Assembly (NCBI GenBank): GCA_963977795.1
Contig: CAXBRB010000025.1
Coordinates: 1-18,841, forward strand
Length of the DNA stretch: 18,841 nt
Origin: Bog-756 sp963977795
GTDB taxonomy: Bacteria > Actinomycetota > Acidimicrobiia > Acidimicrobiales > RAAP-2
Reading direction: 5' to 3'
Below the pieces are notes generated by a model, which ran no database searches, was not told where the DNA came from, and was given only the letters and a program-made list of their open reading frames with translations. Shown here piece by piece: positions 5,482-12,679 of this stretch. Made by a program: the position numbers and the translations under genes. Numbering within the stretch: position 1 is the first letter of the stretch; each line of letters begins with the position of its first letter.

Positions 5482-7101
5482 TCAGAAGTCGTCCATCCCG
5501 CCGGCCATGGCCGCAGCGGCGTCCTCGGGCTTGTCCACGATGACGGCCTCGGTGGTCAGGAACAGGGCGGCGATCGACGCAGCGTTCTGCAGCGCCGAGC
5601 GGGTCACCTTGACGGCGTCGATGACGCCGGCCTTGACCAGGTCCACGTACTCGCCGGTGGCGGCGTTGAGGCCCTCGGCCGGCTTCTTGAGGTTGCGCAC
5701 CTTGTCGACGATGACGCCGCCCTCGAGACCGGCGTTGACGGCGATCTGCTTGAGGGGCTCCTCGACGGCCTTGGCCACGATGCGGGCACCGGTGGCCTCG
5801 TCGCCCTCGAGCTTGTCGGCGGCCTCGACCACGGCAGCCTGGGACCGCAGCAGGGCCACGCCGCCGCCGGGCACCACGCCCTCCTCGATGGCGGCCTTGG
5901 TGGTGGAGACGGCGTCCTCGATGCGGTGCTTCTTCTCCTTGAGCTCCACCTCGGTGGCCGCGCCGACCTTGATGACGGCCACGCCGCCCGACAGCTTGGC
6001 CAGGCGCTCCTGGAGCTTCTCCCGGTCGTAGTCGGAGTCGGTGTTGTCGATCTCGGCCTTGATCTGGCCGATCCGGCCGGCGACGTCGGTCTTGGAGCCG
6101 CCGCCCTCGACGATGGTGGTCTCGTCCTTGGTCACCACGATCTTGCGGGCCGTGCCCAGCAGCTCGAGGCCGACGTTCTCCAGCTTGAGGCCGACCTCCT
6201 CGGTGACGACCTGGCCGCCGGTGAGGATGGCGATGTCCTGGAGCATGGCCTTGCGGCGCTCGCCGAAGCCGGGGGCCTTGACCGCCGCGCTCCGGAAGGT
6301 GCCGCGGATCTTGTTGACCACCAGGGTGGCCAGGGCCTCACCCTCGATGTCCTCGGCCACGATGACCAGCGGGCGGCCGGACTGCATGACCTTCTCCAGC
6401 ACCGGGAGCAGGTCGCGCACGGCGGTGATCTTGGAGCCCACCAGCAGGATGTAGGCGTCCTCCAGGACGGCCTCCATGCGCTCGGGGTCGGTCACGAAGT
6501 AGGGCGAGATGTAGCCCTTGTCGAAGCGCATGCCCTCGACCAGGTCCATGTCCATGCCGAAGGTCTGGGACTCCTCGACGGTGATGACGCCGTCCTTGCC
6601 CACCTTGTCGATGGCCTCGCTGATCATCCCGCCGATCTCGGTGTCGGCCGCCGAGATCGAGGCGACCTGGGCGATCTGCTCCTTGGAGTCGGTCTCCTTG
6701 GCGATGCCCCGGAGCGACGCCACGGCGGCCTCCACGCCGGCCTCGATGCCCTTCTTGAGCGACATCGGGTTGGCGCCGGCGGCCACGTTGCGCAGGCCCT
6801 CGTGGACCATGGCCCAGGCCAGCACGGTGGCCGTGGTGGTGCCGTCACCGGCGACGTCGTCGGTCTTCTTGGCGACCTCCTTCACCAGCTCGGCGCCGAT
6901 GCGCTCGAAGGGGTCCTCGAGGTCGATGTCCTTGGCGATGGACACGCCGTCGTTGGTGATGGTGGGGGCGCCCCACTTCTTGTCGAGGACGACGTTGCGG
7001 CCCTTGGGGCCGAGGGTGACGCGGACGGCGTCGGCGAGCTTGTTCATCCCGCTCTCGAGCGCCCGGCGGGCCTCTTCATCGAACGTGATCAGCTTGGCCA
7101 T
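5482..7101 (-). CDS. groEL: 60 kDa chaperonin GroEL
   Basis: 539 residues, full family length. GroEL forms the double-ring ATP-driven folding chamber in the cytosol. The sequence starts MAKLITFDEEARRALESGMNKLADAVRVTLGPKGRNV and has the ATP-site loops GPKGRN (31-36) and VAGDGTTTATVLA with Asp86, the counterpart of E. coli Asp87. The apical domain has the usual FDKGYISPYFVTDPERMEA, and the protein ends AAAMAGGMDDF. I chose the ATG at 7101-7099 because AGGGAGG lies eight bases upstream; an in-frame GTG at 7146 lies inside the CIRCE operator and is not used. No groES precedes it, so groES must be elsewhere. The acidic-Met tail, rather than a His-rich one, fits the housekeeping GroEL of actinobacteria. 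Control is by CIRCE/HrcA. Confidence 0.98.
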   Translation of the reverse strand: MAKLITFDEEARRALESGMNKLADAVRVTLGPKGRNVVLDKKWGAPTITNDGVSIAKDIDLEDPFERIGAELVKEVAKKTDDVAGDGTTTATVLAWAMVHEGLRNVAAGANPMSLKKGIEAGVEAAVASLRGIAKETDSKEQIAQVASISAADTEIGGMISEAIDKVGKDGVITVEESQTFGMDMDLVEGMRFDKGYISPYFVTDPERMEAVLEDAYILLVGSKITAVRDLLPVLEKVMQSGRPLVIVAEDIEGEALATLVVNKIRGTFRSAAVKAPGFGERRKAMLQDIAILTGGQVVTEEVGLKLENVGLELLGTARKIVVTKDETTIVEGGGSKTDVAGRIGQIKAEIDNTDSDYDREKLQERLAKLSGGVAVIKVGAATEVELKEKKHRIEDAVSTTKAAIEEGVVPGGGVALLRSQAAVVEAADKLEGDEATGARIVAKAVEEPLKQIAVNAGLEGGVIVDKVRNLKKPAEGLNAATGEYVDLVKAGVIDAVKVTRSALQNAASIAALFLTTEAVIVDKPEDAAAAMAGGMDDF

Positions 7102-7109
7102 CGGTGGTT

Positions 7110-7116
7110 CCTCCCT
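7110..7116 (-). promoter_or_regulatory. groEL ribosome binding site
   Basis: AGGGAGG on the minus strand, eight bases before the ATG at 7101. It decides the groEL start and contrasts with the leaderless-type starts elsewhere in the window. Confidence 0.8.
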
Positions 7117-7139
7117 GGTCGGTTGGCACTCGGGGGTCG

Positions 7140-7166
7140 TTAGCACTCATGGGTGCCGAGTGCTAA
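7140..7166. promoter_or_regulatory. CIRCE operator (HrcA binding site)
   Basis: TTAGCACTC-N9-GAGTGCTAA, a perfect match to the CIRCE inverted repeat bound by the repressor HrcA. It lies between the -10 element and the groEL start, so bound HrcA would block initiation until heat or folding stress titrates it away. A further half-site-like TTGGCACTC lies at 7123-7131. Confidence 0.97.
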
Positions 7167-7196
7167 ATGGTAGCCACGCCCGGGCCGGGCGTGCAA
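7167..7196 (-). promoter_or_regulatory. groEL promoter (-35 TTGCAC, -10 TACCAT)
   Basis: On the minus strand TTGCAC (7196-7191) and TACCAT (7172-7167) are 18 bases apart. Transcription would start near 7160, within the CIRCE element, which is the usual geometry for HrcA-repressed chaperonin genes. Confidence 0.65.
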
Positions 7197-7205
7197 GGCG
7201 GCCCC

Positions 7206-7883
7206 TCAGGGGTGCAGGCCGGCCCGGCCCAGGAAGCCCTCGAGGAGGTGCTGCGCCTGGTCGTCGGGTCCCCGGCCGTCGGGCCCGAAGCCCGAGCGCA
7301 GGGCGGCGATCCCCACCTCGTCCACGAAGCCGCTGGAGCGCAGGTCGACGATCCACTCCTCGACGATGGCCCGGGTGGCCTCGGGGTGGAATTGGACCCC
7401 GGTGTGGACCCCCTGGACGAAGGCGTGGAGGGACACCGCGGTGGAGGCCAGCGCCTCGGCGCCAGGCGGGCAGGTGAAGGCGTCCTCGTGGCAGTCGAGC
7501 CACGGCCCGGGCGGGATCCGGTCCGGGTCGACCGTGTCGAGCGCCGGCCAGCCGATCTCGGGGCGCACGGCCCGGGCCACCGTCCCGCCGAGCACCTGGG
7601 CCAGCAGCTGGCCGCCGAAGCACACCCCGAGTACGGCGACCTCCCGGGCCACGGCCTCGGTCACCAGGGCGCGCTCGGCCCGGATCCAGGCCAGGTCGTC
7701 GAGGACCGAGGCGGCCGAGCCCAGCACCACCAGGGCGTTGACGTCGTCCAGGCCGGGCAGTTCGGCTGCCCCCCGGTCGGCCCGGTGGGTGGTCACGGTG
7801 AGGCCGAGGGCGGCGGCGTGCTGGCCGAGGACGCCGGGCACGTCCGAGTCGGAGTGCTCGAGGAAGGCGATGCGGGCGGGCAC
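7206..7883 (-). CDS. Class I glutamine amidotransferase domain protein
   Basis: 225 residues from GTG 7883-7881 to TGA 7208-7206. The catalytic triad of the triad-type GATase fold is visible: the nucleophile Cys88 in GVCFGGQLLA, and His166 and Glu168 in GVQFHPEA. An oxyanion-strand region (ALVVLGSAASVLDD) precedes the nucleophile. Such stand-alone proteins resemble the GMP-synthase glutaminase subunit and are often annotated 'GMP synthase-like'. They hydrolyse glutamine or act on gamma-glutamyl compounds. There is no synthetase domain here and no partner next to it, so the substrate is unknown. A CACACT hexamer six bases before the GTG fits a leaderless start. It is transcribed away from the tRNA. 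Confidence 0.88.
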   Translation of the reverse strand: MPARIAFLEHSDSDVPGVLGQHAAALGLTVTTHRADRGAAELPGLDDVNALVVLGSAASVLDDLAWIRAERALVTEAVAREVAVLGVCFGGQLLAQVLGGTVARAVRPEIGWPALDTVDPDRIPPGPWLDCHEDAFTCPPGAEALASTAVSLHAFVQGVHTGVQFHPEATRAIVEEWIVDLRSSGFVDEVGIAALRSGFGPDGRGPDDQAQHLLEGFLGRAGLHP

Positions 7884-7889
7884 GCCGCC

Positions 7890-7895
7890 AGTGTG
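7890..7895 (-). promoter_or_regulatory. -10-like element (CACACT) for the amidotransferase, leaderless type
   Basis: CACACT on the minus strand lies six bases before the GTG at 7883. The first base is off the TAnnnT pattern, but the surrounding CCACACTGGC resembles the element before the GNAT at 1528. Confidence 0.35.
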
Positions 7896-8005
7896 GCCGA
7901 TGGGCGGCCCTGCCCGCCCGCCGGCGTGCGGGGGAGGGATAGGCTTGCCCGGTCACCCCGGCAGGTCCGGGTGCCGGTCCGCCGGCCCCGCCCGCCGGTG
8001 CACCG

Positions 8006-8094
8006 GGAGAGGTGCGAGAGCGGCCGAATCGGACTCACTGCTAATGAGTTGACCTGGGTAACCGGGTCCGAGGGTTCAAATCCCTCCCTCTCCG
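8006..8094 (+). tRNA. tRNA-Ser, anticodon GCT
   Basis: The acceptor stem is GGAGAGG (8006-8012) with CCTCTCC (8087-8093), discriminator G8094. The anticodon stem ACTCA/TGAGT closes a seven-base loop CTGCTAA, giving anticodon GCT, which reads AGC/AGT serine codons. The long variable arm (GACCTGGGTAACCGGGTC) is typical of tRNA-Ser. The T-arm is GAGGG-TTCAAAT-CCCTC (8070-8086). CCA is not encoded. A TAGGCT hexamer at 7940-7945 could be its -10 element but is unsupported by a clear -35. Confidence 0.97.
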
Positions 8095-8103
8095 CAGCGC
8101 AGG

Positions 8104-8131
8104 CCGGCCCGACGGGCACCCGTCGGGCCGG
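8104..8131 (+). terminator. tRNA-Ser terminator hairpin
   Basis: A perfect 13-bp inverted repeat (ccggcccgacggg, 8104-8116, and cccgtcgggccgg, 8119-8131) has only two bases between arms and begins ten bases after the tRNA. It lacks a T-tract but is the strongest hairpin in the region. Confidence 0.65.
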
Positions 8132-8137
8132 ACCCCG

Positions 8138-8222
8138 CACCCGTCCTGGCGGGCGCCGGATCCGGCGACCCGCCCCGGCGGGCGCACGATCCACGACCCG
8201 CCCCGGCGGGTGCACGATCTGA
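8138..8222 (+). repeat. Three tandem 28-base units, each with a small hairpin
   Basis: Units at 8138-8165, 8167-8194 and 8195-8222. Units two and three match at 24 of their first 25 bases (gacccgccccggcggg[c/t]gcacgat); unit one matches unit two at about 21 of 28. The better two each contain CCCGCC-CC-GGCGGG, able to form a short stem. The array fills the gap between the tRNA terminator and the ribosome binding site of the lyase gene. Function unknown: it may be a transcript leader structure, a protein-binding array or a relic of repeated insertion. Confidence 0.8.
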
Positions 8223-8226
8223 GGAG
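8221..8226 (+). promoter_or_regulatory. Ribosome binding site of the PLP lyase gene
   Basis: GAGGAG, five bases before the ATG at 8232. It overlaps the last two bases of the third repeat unit and fixes the start of the lyase gene. Confidence 0.7.
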
Positions 8227-8231
8227 CACCG

Positions 8232-9653
8232 ATGAGCCCGTTCCCCTACGAGGACCGCTACCCCGTCCACCGCACCCTGCCCGATGCCGGCGTGGACCGC
8301 GCTGAGCTCCTCGGCCAGCTGGCCGCCATGGCCACCGAGGAGGACGCCGCCTGGGAGGACGGCGGCTGCTCGGGGACGATGTACTGCGGCGACCACGACC
8401 ACTACGAATTCATGACCGAGGCCTTCGGCCGGTTCGGCCACGTCAACATCCTCCAGCGGGACATGTGCCCGAGCGCCACCAAGATGGAGTCCGAGGTCAT
8501 CGCCATGACCCTGGACCTGCTGGGCGCCGGCCGACTCGATCCGAGCGAGGCGGCCAGCCGGCCGGTGGGCATGCTCACCACCGGGGGGTCGGGCTCGATC
8601 GGCCACGCCATGCTGGCCTACCGGGAGCATGCCCGGGCCACCCGGGGGATCGACCGGCCCAACGTGGTCAAGCCCGAGACGGCCCACCCGGCCTTCGACA
8701 AGGCCTGCCACCTCTATGGGATCGAGGTGCGCAAGGTGCCCGTCGACCCGGCCACCACCACCGTGGACCCGGCCGTGGCCGCCGCCGCCGTCGACGGCGA
8801 CACCGTCGCCCTGATCGGCTCGGCCTGCAACTACGGCTACGGCACCGTCGACCCCATCGAGGCCCTCGGCCAGGTGGCCCTGGAGCGGGGGATCGGCCTC
8901 CACGTGGACGGCTGCCTGGGCGGGTTCCTGCTGCCCTTCGGCCGTGAGCTGGGCGAGCCCATCCCGGCCTTCGACCTCTCGGTCCCCGGGGTCACCACCA
9001 TCTCGGCCGACACCCACAAGTACGGCTACGCCTTCAAGGGCACCTCGGTCCTGTGCTTCAAGGACCGGGCCCTCCGCAACAGCCAGTACTTCTACCTGAC
9101 CGACTGGTCGGGCGGGAAGTACTGCTCCCCGGGCATCGAGGGGAGCCGGTCGGGCGGCCTGCTGGCCGCCACGTGGGCCTCCATGCTCTCCCTGGGCCAT
9201 GCCGGCTACCTGGAGTACGCCCGTGCCATCTTCGCCACCGCCCGCACCATGCGGGCCTCGGTCGAGCGCCACCCCGAGCTGCGCCTCATGGGCCAGCCCA
9301 CGTTCCTGTTCAGCTTCACCTCGGACGAGTTCGACGTGTACCACGTCAACGACTTCCTCCGGACTCGGGGCTGGCGGCTCAACGGCCAGCAGTACCCGAA
9401 CGCCCTCCACCTGGCCGTCACCCGGCCCCAGACCCGGCCCGGGGTGGCCGAGCGGTGGGACGCCGACCTGGCCGACGCCGTGGCCTATGCCGCCGCCCGC
9501 ACCGGCGAGCCGGCCCAGTCGTCGGCCATCTACGGCGGTGTGGCCGGCGGCATGACCGACGAGGCCGACGAGTTCATCCGCGCCGTCATGGCCGACATGA
9601 TGGACAAGCAGCAGGACCTGCCCGACGCCGACGGTCCGTCGGCCGGGGCCTGA
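8232..9653 (+). CDS. PLP-dependent lyase/decarboxylase resembling sphingosine-1-phosphate lyase
   Basis: 473 residues. The fold is the group II decarboxylase/S1P-lyase branch of type I PLP enzymes. TTGGSGSIGHAMLAYREHA (about 116-134) would bind the PLP phosphate; ETAHPAFDKACHLYGI (149-164) carries the His that stacks on the ring. HVDGCLGGFLLPF has Asp226 for the pyridine nitrogen, and ISADTHKYGYAFKGTSVL has Lys263 as the Schiff-base lysine. The THKYGYAPKG-like motif and the following 'LR.SQYFYLTDWSGG.Y' are closer to S1P lyase than to glutamate decarboxylase. S1P lyase splits a phosphorylated amino alcohol into phosphoethanolamine and an aldehyde. No sphingolipid genes are visible, so the true substrate is open. 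No membrane segment is seen. A kinase gene follows 12 bases later. Confidence 0.88.
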   Translation: MSPFPYEDRYPVHRTLPDAGVDRAELLGQLAAMATEEDAAWEDGGCSGTMYCGDHDHYEFMTEAFGRFGHVNILQRDMCPSATKMESEVIAMTLDLLGAGRLDPSEAASRPVGMLTTGGSGSIGHAMLAYREHARATRGIDRPNVVKPETAHPAFDKACHLYGIEVRKVPVDPATTTVDPAVAAAAVDGDTVALIGSACNYGYGTVDPIEALGQVALERGIGLHVDGCLGGFLLPFGRELGEPIPAFDLSVPGVTTISADTHKYGYAFKGTSVLCFKDRALRNSQYFYLTDWSGGKYCSPGIEGSRSGGLLAATWASMLSLGHAGYLEYARAIFATARTMRASVERHPELRLMGQPTFLFSFTSDEFDVYHVNDFLRTRGWRLNGQQYPNALHLAVTRPQTRPGVAERWDADLADAVAYAAARTGEPAQSSAIYGGVAGGMTDEADEFIRAVMADMMDKQQDLPDADGPSAGA

Positions 9654-9665
9654 CCGGCGGGCCCG

Positions 9666-11231
9666 ATGGCGGCCGCTCCGGGGTCCCGGGACGACCTGGC
9701 CCTCGTCGTCGACCTGGGCACCACCGGCCTGAAGGTCGGTCTCGCCACCCTCGACGGCCGCCTCGAGGCCCACCGGCAGGCGTCCGTCGCCACCGCCTAC
9801 GGCCCTCACGGCGCCGCCCGCCAGGACGCCGGGGCGTGGTGGTCGGCGGTGGCCGGTCTGGCCCGGGAGCTCTGCGCCGCCACCGACCCGGCGCGCATCC
9901 GGGCGGTGGCCGTCACCGGCCAGTACGCCTCGCTGGTCCCGGTCGACGAGGCCGGCGCACCCGTCGGCGAGTGCGTGATGTGGATGGACATGACCGGCGG
10001 CCGTGCCGTCCGGGCCGCCGTGGGCGGTCCGGTGGCCGGCTACACCCCCCGGGCCGTGTGGTCCTTCGTCCGCAAGACCGGTGGCGCCCCCTCGCCCTCG
10101 GGGGCCGACGGCACGGGCAGCCTGCTCTCGCTGCTGGTCGAGCAGCCCGACGTGGCCGCCCGGGCCCGGTGGTTCCTGGAGCCGGTCGACTACCTGACCA
10201 TGCGCTTCACCGGGGTGGCCGCAGCCACCCACGCCTCCATGGTGGGCTCGTGGCTGACCGACAACCGCCGCCTCGACCGCCTGGCCTACGACTCCGGGCT
10301 GTGCCGCCTGCTCGGCATCACCGCCGCCCAGGCCGGGCACCTCCCGCCCCTCGTCCCCTTCGGCTCGCTCACCGGCGAGGTGACGGCCGCCGCGGCCGCG
10401 GCCACCGGCGTGCCCGAGGGCACCCCGGTGGTCACCGGCGCCCCGGACCTCCACGCCGCCGCCCTGGGGTCGGGCACCACCACCCTGGGCGGCCCGGGCC
10501 ACCTGGCCCTGTCGACGACGTCGTGGGTGTCGGCCCCGGTGGCGGCCAAGAAGACCGACATCCTCCACTCCATCGCCGCCGTGCCGGGCCTCGACGCCTC
10601 GTCGTACCTCATCGCCGACAACCACGAGATCGGGGCCAAGGCCCTGGAGTGGCTGGCCGGCGCCCTCGGCGTGCCGGCCCCGGTCGACTTCGACGCCCTG
10701 ACCGCCGAGGCGGCCCGGGCCGAGCCGGGCAGCGGCCGGGTCCTCTTCACGCCGTGGCTGGCCGGGGAGCGCTCGCCGGTGGAGAGCCACTCGGCCCGGG
10801 GCGGCTTCCACAACCTCTCGCTGGCCACAGGCCGGCCCGAGCTGGTCCGGGCCGTGCTCGAGGGGGTGGCCTACAACAGCCGGTGGCTGGCCGGCTACGT
10901 CGACCGCTTCGCCGGCCGGCCGCTCGCCCCGCTGCGGCTGCTGGGGGGCGGGGCCACCTCGGCGCTGTGGTGCCAGATCCACGCCGATGTGCTCGGCGCC
11001 CCGGTCGACCAGGTGGCCGAGCCGGTGGTGGCCCAGCTGCGGGGCATGGGGATCCTGGCCGGCCGCTCGCTGGGCGTCGTCGCTGCCGACGAGATCGACG
11101 GGCTGGCCCGCATCGGCGCCCGCTTCGAGCCCGACCCGGCGGCCCACGCAGCCCACGAGGAGCTCTACGCCGAGTTCCCGGGCCTCCTCAAGGTCCAGGC
11201 TCCGATGTTCCGGCGCCTGCAGCGCCGCTGA
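9666..11231 (+). CDS. FGGY-family carbohydrate kinase (xylulokinase-like)
   Basis: 521 residues from ATG 9666. The N-terminal ATP-binding motif DLGTTGLKVGLA (16-27) is followed by AVTGQYASLVPVDEAG, the usual FGGY substrate-domain strand. GAPDLHAAALGSG (258-270) puts Asp261 in the place of the catalytic base of FGGY kinases. LLGGGATSALWCQIHADVLGAPV near residue 430 is the C-terminal ATP-site signature. These enzymes phosphorylate sugars, polyols or related alcohols with ATP. The xylulokinase-type MW-D-RT position here reads MWMDMTG, and the substrate loops differ from true xylulokinases, so I do not name a substrate. It lies 12 bases after the S1P-lyase-like gene, with which it is probably cotranscribed and may share a pathway. 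Confidence 0.88.
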   Translation: MAAAPGSRDDLALVVDLGTTGLKVGLATLDGRLEAHRQASVATAYGPHGAARQDAGAWWSAVAGLARELCAATDPARIRAVAVTGQYASLVPVDEAGAPVGECVMWMDMTGGRAVRAAVGGPVAGYTPRAVWSFVRKTGGAPSPSGADGTGSLLSLLVEQPDVAARARWFLEPVDYLTMRFTGVAAATHASMVGSWLTDNRRLDRLAYDSGLCRLLGITAAQAGHLPPLVPFGSLTGEVTAAAAAATGVPEGTPVVTGAPDLHAAALGSGTTTLGGPGHLALSTTSWVSAPVAAKKTDILHSIAAVPGLDASSYLIADNHEIGAKALEWLAGALGVPAPVDFDALTAEAARAEPGSGRVLFTPWLAGERSPVESHSARGGFHNLSLATGRPELVRAVLEGVAYNSRWLAGYVDRFAGRPLAPLRLLGGGATSALWCQIHADVLGAPVDQVAEPVVAQLRGMGILAGRSLGVVAADEIDGLARIGARFEPDPAAHAAHEELYAEFPGLLKVQAPMFRRLQRR

Positions 11232-11252
11232 CCGCCGGACGGGGCGCGCCGC

Positions 11253-11285
11253 GGGCGGTCCCGGCCTCCGGGAGGGCGGTCCCGG
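11253..11285 (+). repeat. Two 12-base direct repeats upstream of rimO
   Basis: gggcggtcccgg occurs at 11253-11264 and 11274-11285, 21 bases apart, or about two helical turns. The second copy ends seven bases before the rimO -10-like element. They could be an operator for rimO or chance in GC-rich sequence. Confidence 0.5.
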
Positions 11286-11292
11286 GCACCGG

Positions 11293-11298
11293 TAGCAT
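11293..11298 (+). promoter_or_regulatory. -10-like element (TAGCAT) for the rimO-pgsA-cinA operon, leaderless type
   Basis: TAGCAT is seven bases before the GTG at 11306 and no Shine-Dalgarno sequence intervenes. It supports this GTG over the open frame that extends upstream. Confidence 0.55.
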
Positions 11299-11305
11299 CT
11301 GCCCG

Positions 11306-12679
11306 GTGACCGGGCGGTACTGGATCGAGACGCTGGGCTGCCCGAAGAACCAGGTGGACTCGGACAAGCTGGCCGGGACGCTGGTGGGGGACGGTCTGGA
11401 GGCCGCCGCCGGCCCCGAGGAGGCCGACCTGGTCGTGGTCAACACCTGTGCCTTCATCGAGGCGGCCCGCCAGGAGTCGATCGACACCGTCCTGGCCCTG
11501 GCCGATGCCCGGCGGGACGGCGCACGGCTGGTGGTGACCGGCTGCATGGCCGAGCGCTACGGCGCCGAGCTGGCCGAGGCCCTGCCCGAGGTCGACCTGG
11601 TGGCCCCGTTCGGCGTCGCCCTCCACGACGGCCCCGTGCGCCCGGACGTCGTGGGGCCGGCGCCCACCCCGGTGGCGCTCACCACCAAGCCGGCCGCCCC
11701 GGGCGTGCCGGTGCCCTCCTTCGACCTGCTGAACCTGCCCCGGCCGGCCTCGGCCGCGCCGTGGGCGTACGTCAAGGTGGCCGAGGGGTGCGACCGGGCC
11801 TGCGGGTTCTGCGCCATCCCGTCGTTCCGGGGCCGCCAGCGCTCCCGGACCCGGGACGCCGTCCTGGACGAGATCGACCAGCTGGCCGCCGCCGGCACCC
11901 TGTCCGAGGTGGTCCTGGTGGCCCAGGACCTGGCCAGCTACGGCCTCGACCGCTCGGGCGACCGTGCAGCGCGGGACATCGACGGCCCGGCGGTGGGGGG
12001 ACGGCGCCCCCTGGTCGACCTGGTGGCCGCCGTGTCGGCGCGGGTGCCCTGGACCCGCCTCCTCTACCTCTATCCGTCCACCCTGGACGACGCCCTGGTC
12101 GAGGCCATACTGGGCACCGGCGTGCCCTACTTCGACCTCTCCCTCCAGCACGTCTCCCGGCCGCTGCTGCACCGCATGCGGCGGTGGGGCGAGGGCGGCC
12201 GCTTCCTCGACCGGATCGCCGCCATCCGGGCGGCCGAGCCGACAGCCGCCTTCCGGTCCTCCTTCATCGTCGGGTACCCGGGCGAGACCGAGGACGACCA
12301 CGACCTGCTCCTCCAGTGGCTGGAGGAGGCCCAGCTGGACTGGGTGGGGTTCTTCCCCTTTTCGGACGAGGACGGGACCCATGCCCGCAGGCTGGACGGC
12401 CACGTGGACCCGGGCCTGGTTGCCGAGCGGCTGGCCGAGTGCGGCGAGCTCCAGGACCGGATCACCGCGGCGCGGCGCGAGGCCCACATCGGGACCGAGG
12501 TCGAGGTCCTGGTGGACGCCCCCGGCGAGGCCCGCTCCTACCGGGAGGCCCCCGAGATCGACGGCATCGTCACCGTGCCCGAGGACCTCGCCGTCGGCCG
12601 CTTCCACCGGGTGGCGGTGACCGACGCCGACGGACCCGACCTGGTCGCCGTCCCCGTTGCCACGGGCGGTGCCCGGTGA
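11306..12679 (+). CDS. rimO: Ribosomal protein S12 methylthiotransferase RimO
   Basis: 457 residues from GTG 11306. RimO is a radical-SAM enzyme that adds a methylthio group to the conserved Asp of ribosomal protein uS12, using two 4Fe-4S clusters. The N-terminal UPF0004 domain has Cys12 (LGCPKNQVDSD), Cys48 (VNTCAF) and Cys80 (TGCMAERY). The radical-SAM cluster is C162-x3-C166-x2-C169 (EGCDRACGFCAIPSFRG). The C-terminal TRAM domain (about 390-457, GTEVEVLVDAPG...GRFHRVAVTDADGPD) binds the substrate. 'LGCPKNQVDSD' and 'PSFRGRQRSR' separate RimO from MiaB. A DRAARDIDGPAVGGRR stretch near residue 220 looks like a small loop insertion. The stop overlaps the pgsA start as GTGA, so translation is probably coupled. 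Confidence 0.95.
   Translation: MTGRYWIETLGCPKNQVDSDKLAGTLVGDGLEAAAGPEEADLVVVNTCAFIEAARQESIDTVLALADARRDGARLVVTGCMAERYGAELAEALPEVDLVAPFGVALHDGPVRPDVVGPAPTPVALTTKPAAPGVPVPSFDLLNLPRPASAAPWAYVKVAEGCDRACGFCAIPSFRGRQRSRTRDAVLDEIDQLAAAGTLSEVVLVAQDLASYGLDRSGDRAARDIDGPAVGGRRPLVDLVAAVSARVPWTRLLYLYPSTLDDALVEAILGTGVPYFDLSLQHVSRPLLHRMRRWGEGGRFLDRIAAIRAAEPTAAFRSSFIVGYPGETEDDHDLLLQWLEEAQLDWVGFFPFSDEDGTHARRLDGHVDPGLVAERLAECGELQDRITAARREAHIGTEVEVLVDAPGEARSYREAPEIDGIVTVPEDLAVGRFHRVAVTDADGPDLVAVPVATGGAR

Noticed and set aside
4834..7143. A 769-codon open frame on the plus strand opposite hemQ and groEL
   Set aside because: It is antisense to two clearly recognised genes, and its product is a low-complexity run of G, L, H, D and V. 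Very high third-position G+C in the real genes removes stops from this frame.
7102..7146. Alternative groEL start at the in-frame GTG at 7146
   Set aside because: It lies within the CIRCE operator, adds residues not found in GroEL, and the ATG at 7101 has a strong ribosome binding site.
8138..8222. A short CRISPR array
   Set aside because: The 28-base units are joined head to tail without spacers and no cas genes are nearby.
8076..11156. A 1026-codon open frame on the minus strand opposite the lyase and kinase genes
   Set aside because: Same cause: it crosses two real genes and the tRNA, and its translation shows no domain, only G, V, D, H-rich sequence.
9053..11305. Upstream extension of the rimO frame through the lyase and kinase genes
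   Set aside because: The extension is Arg/Pro/Gly-rich and overlaps other genes. RimO homologues start at the GTG at 11306, where a -10-like element also lies.
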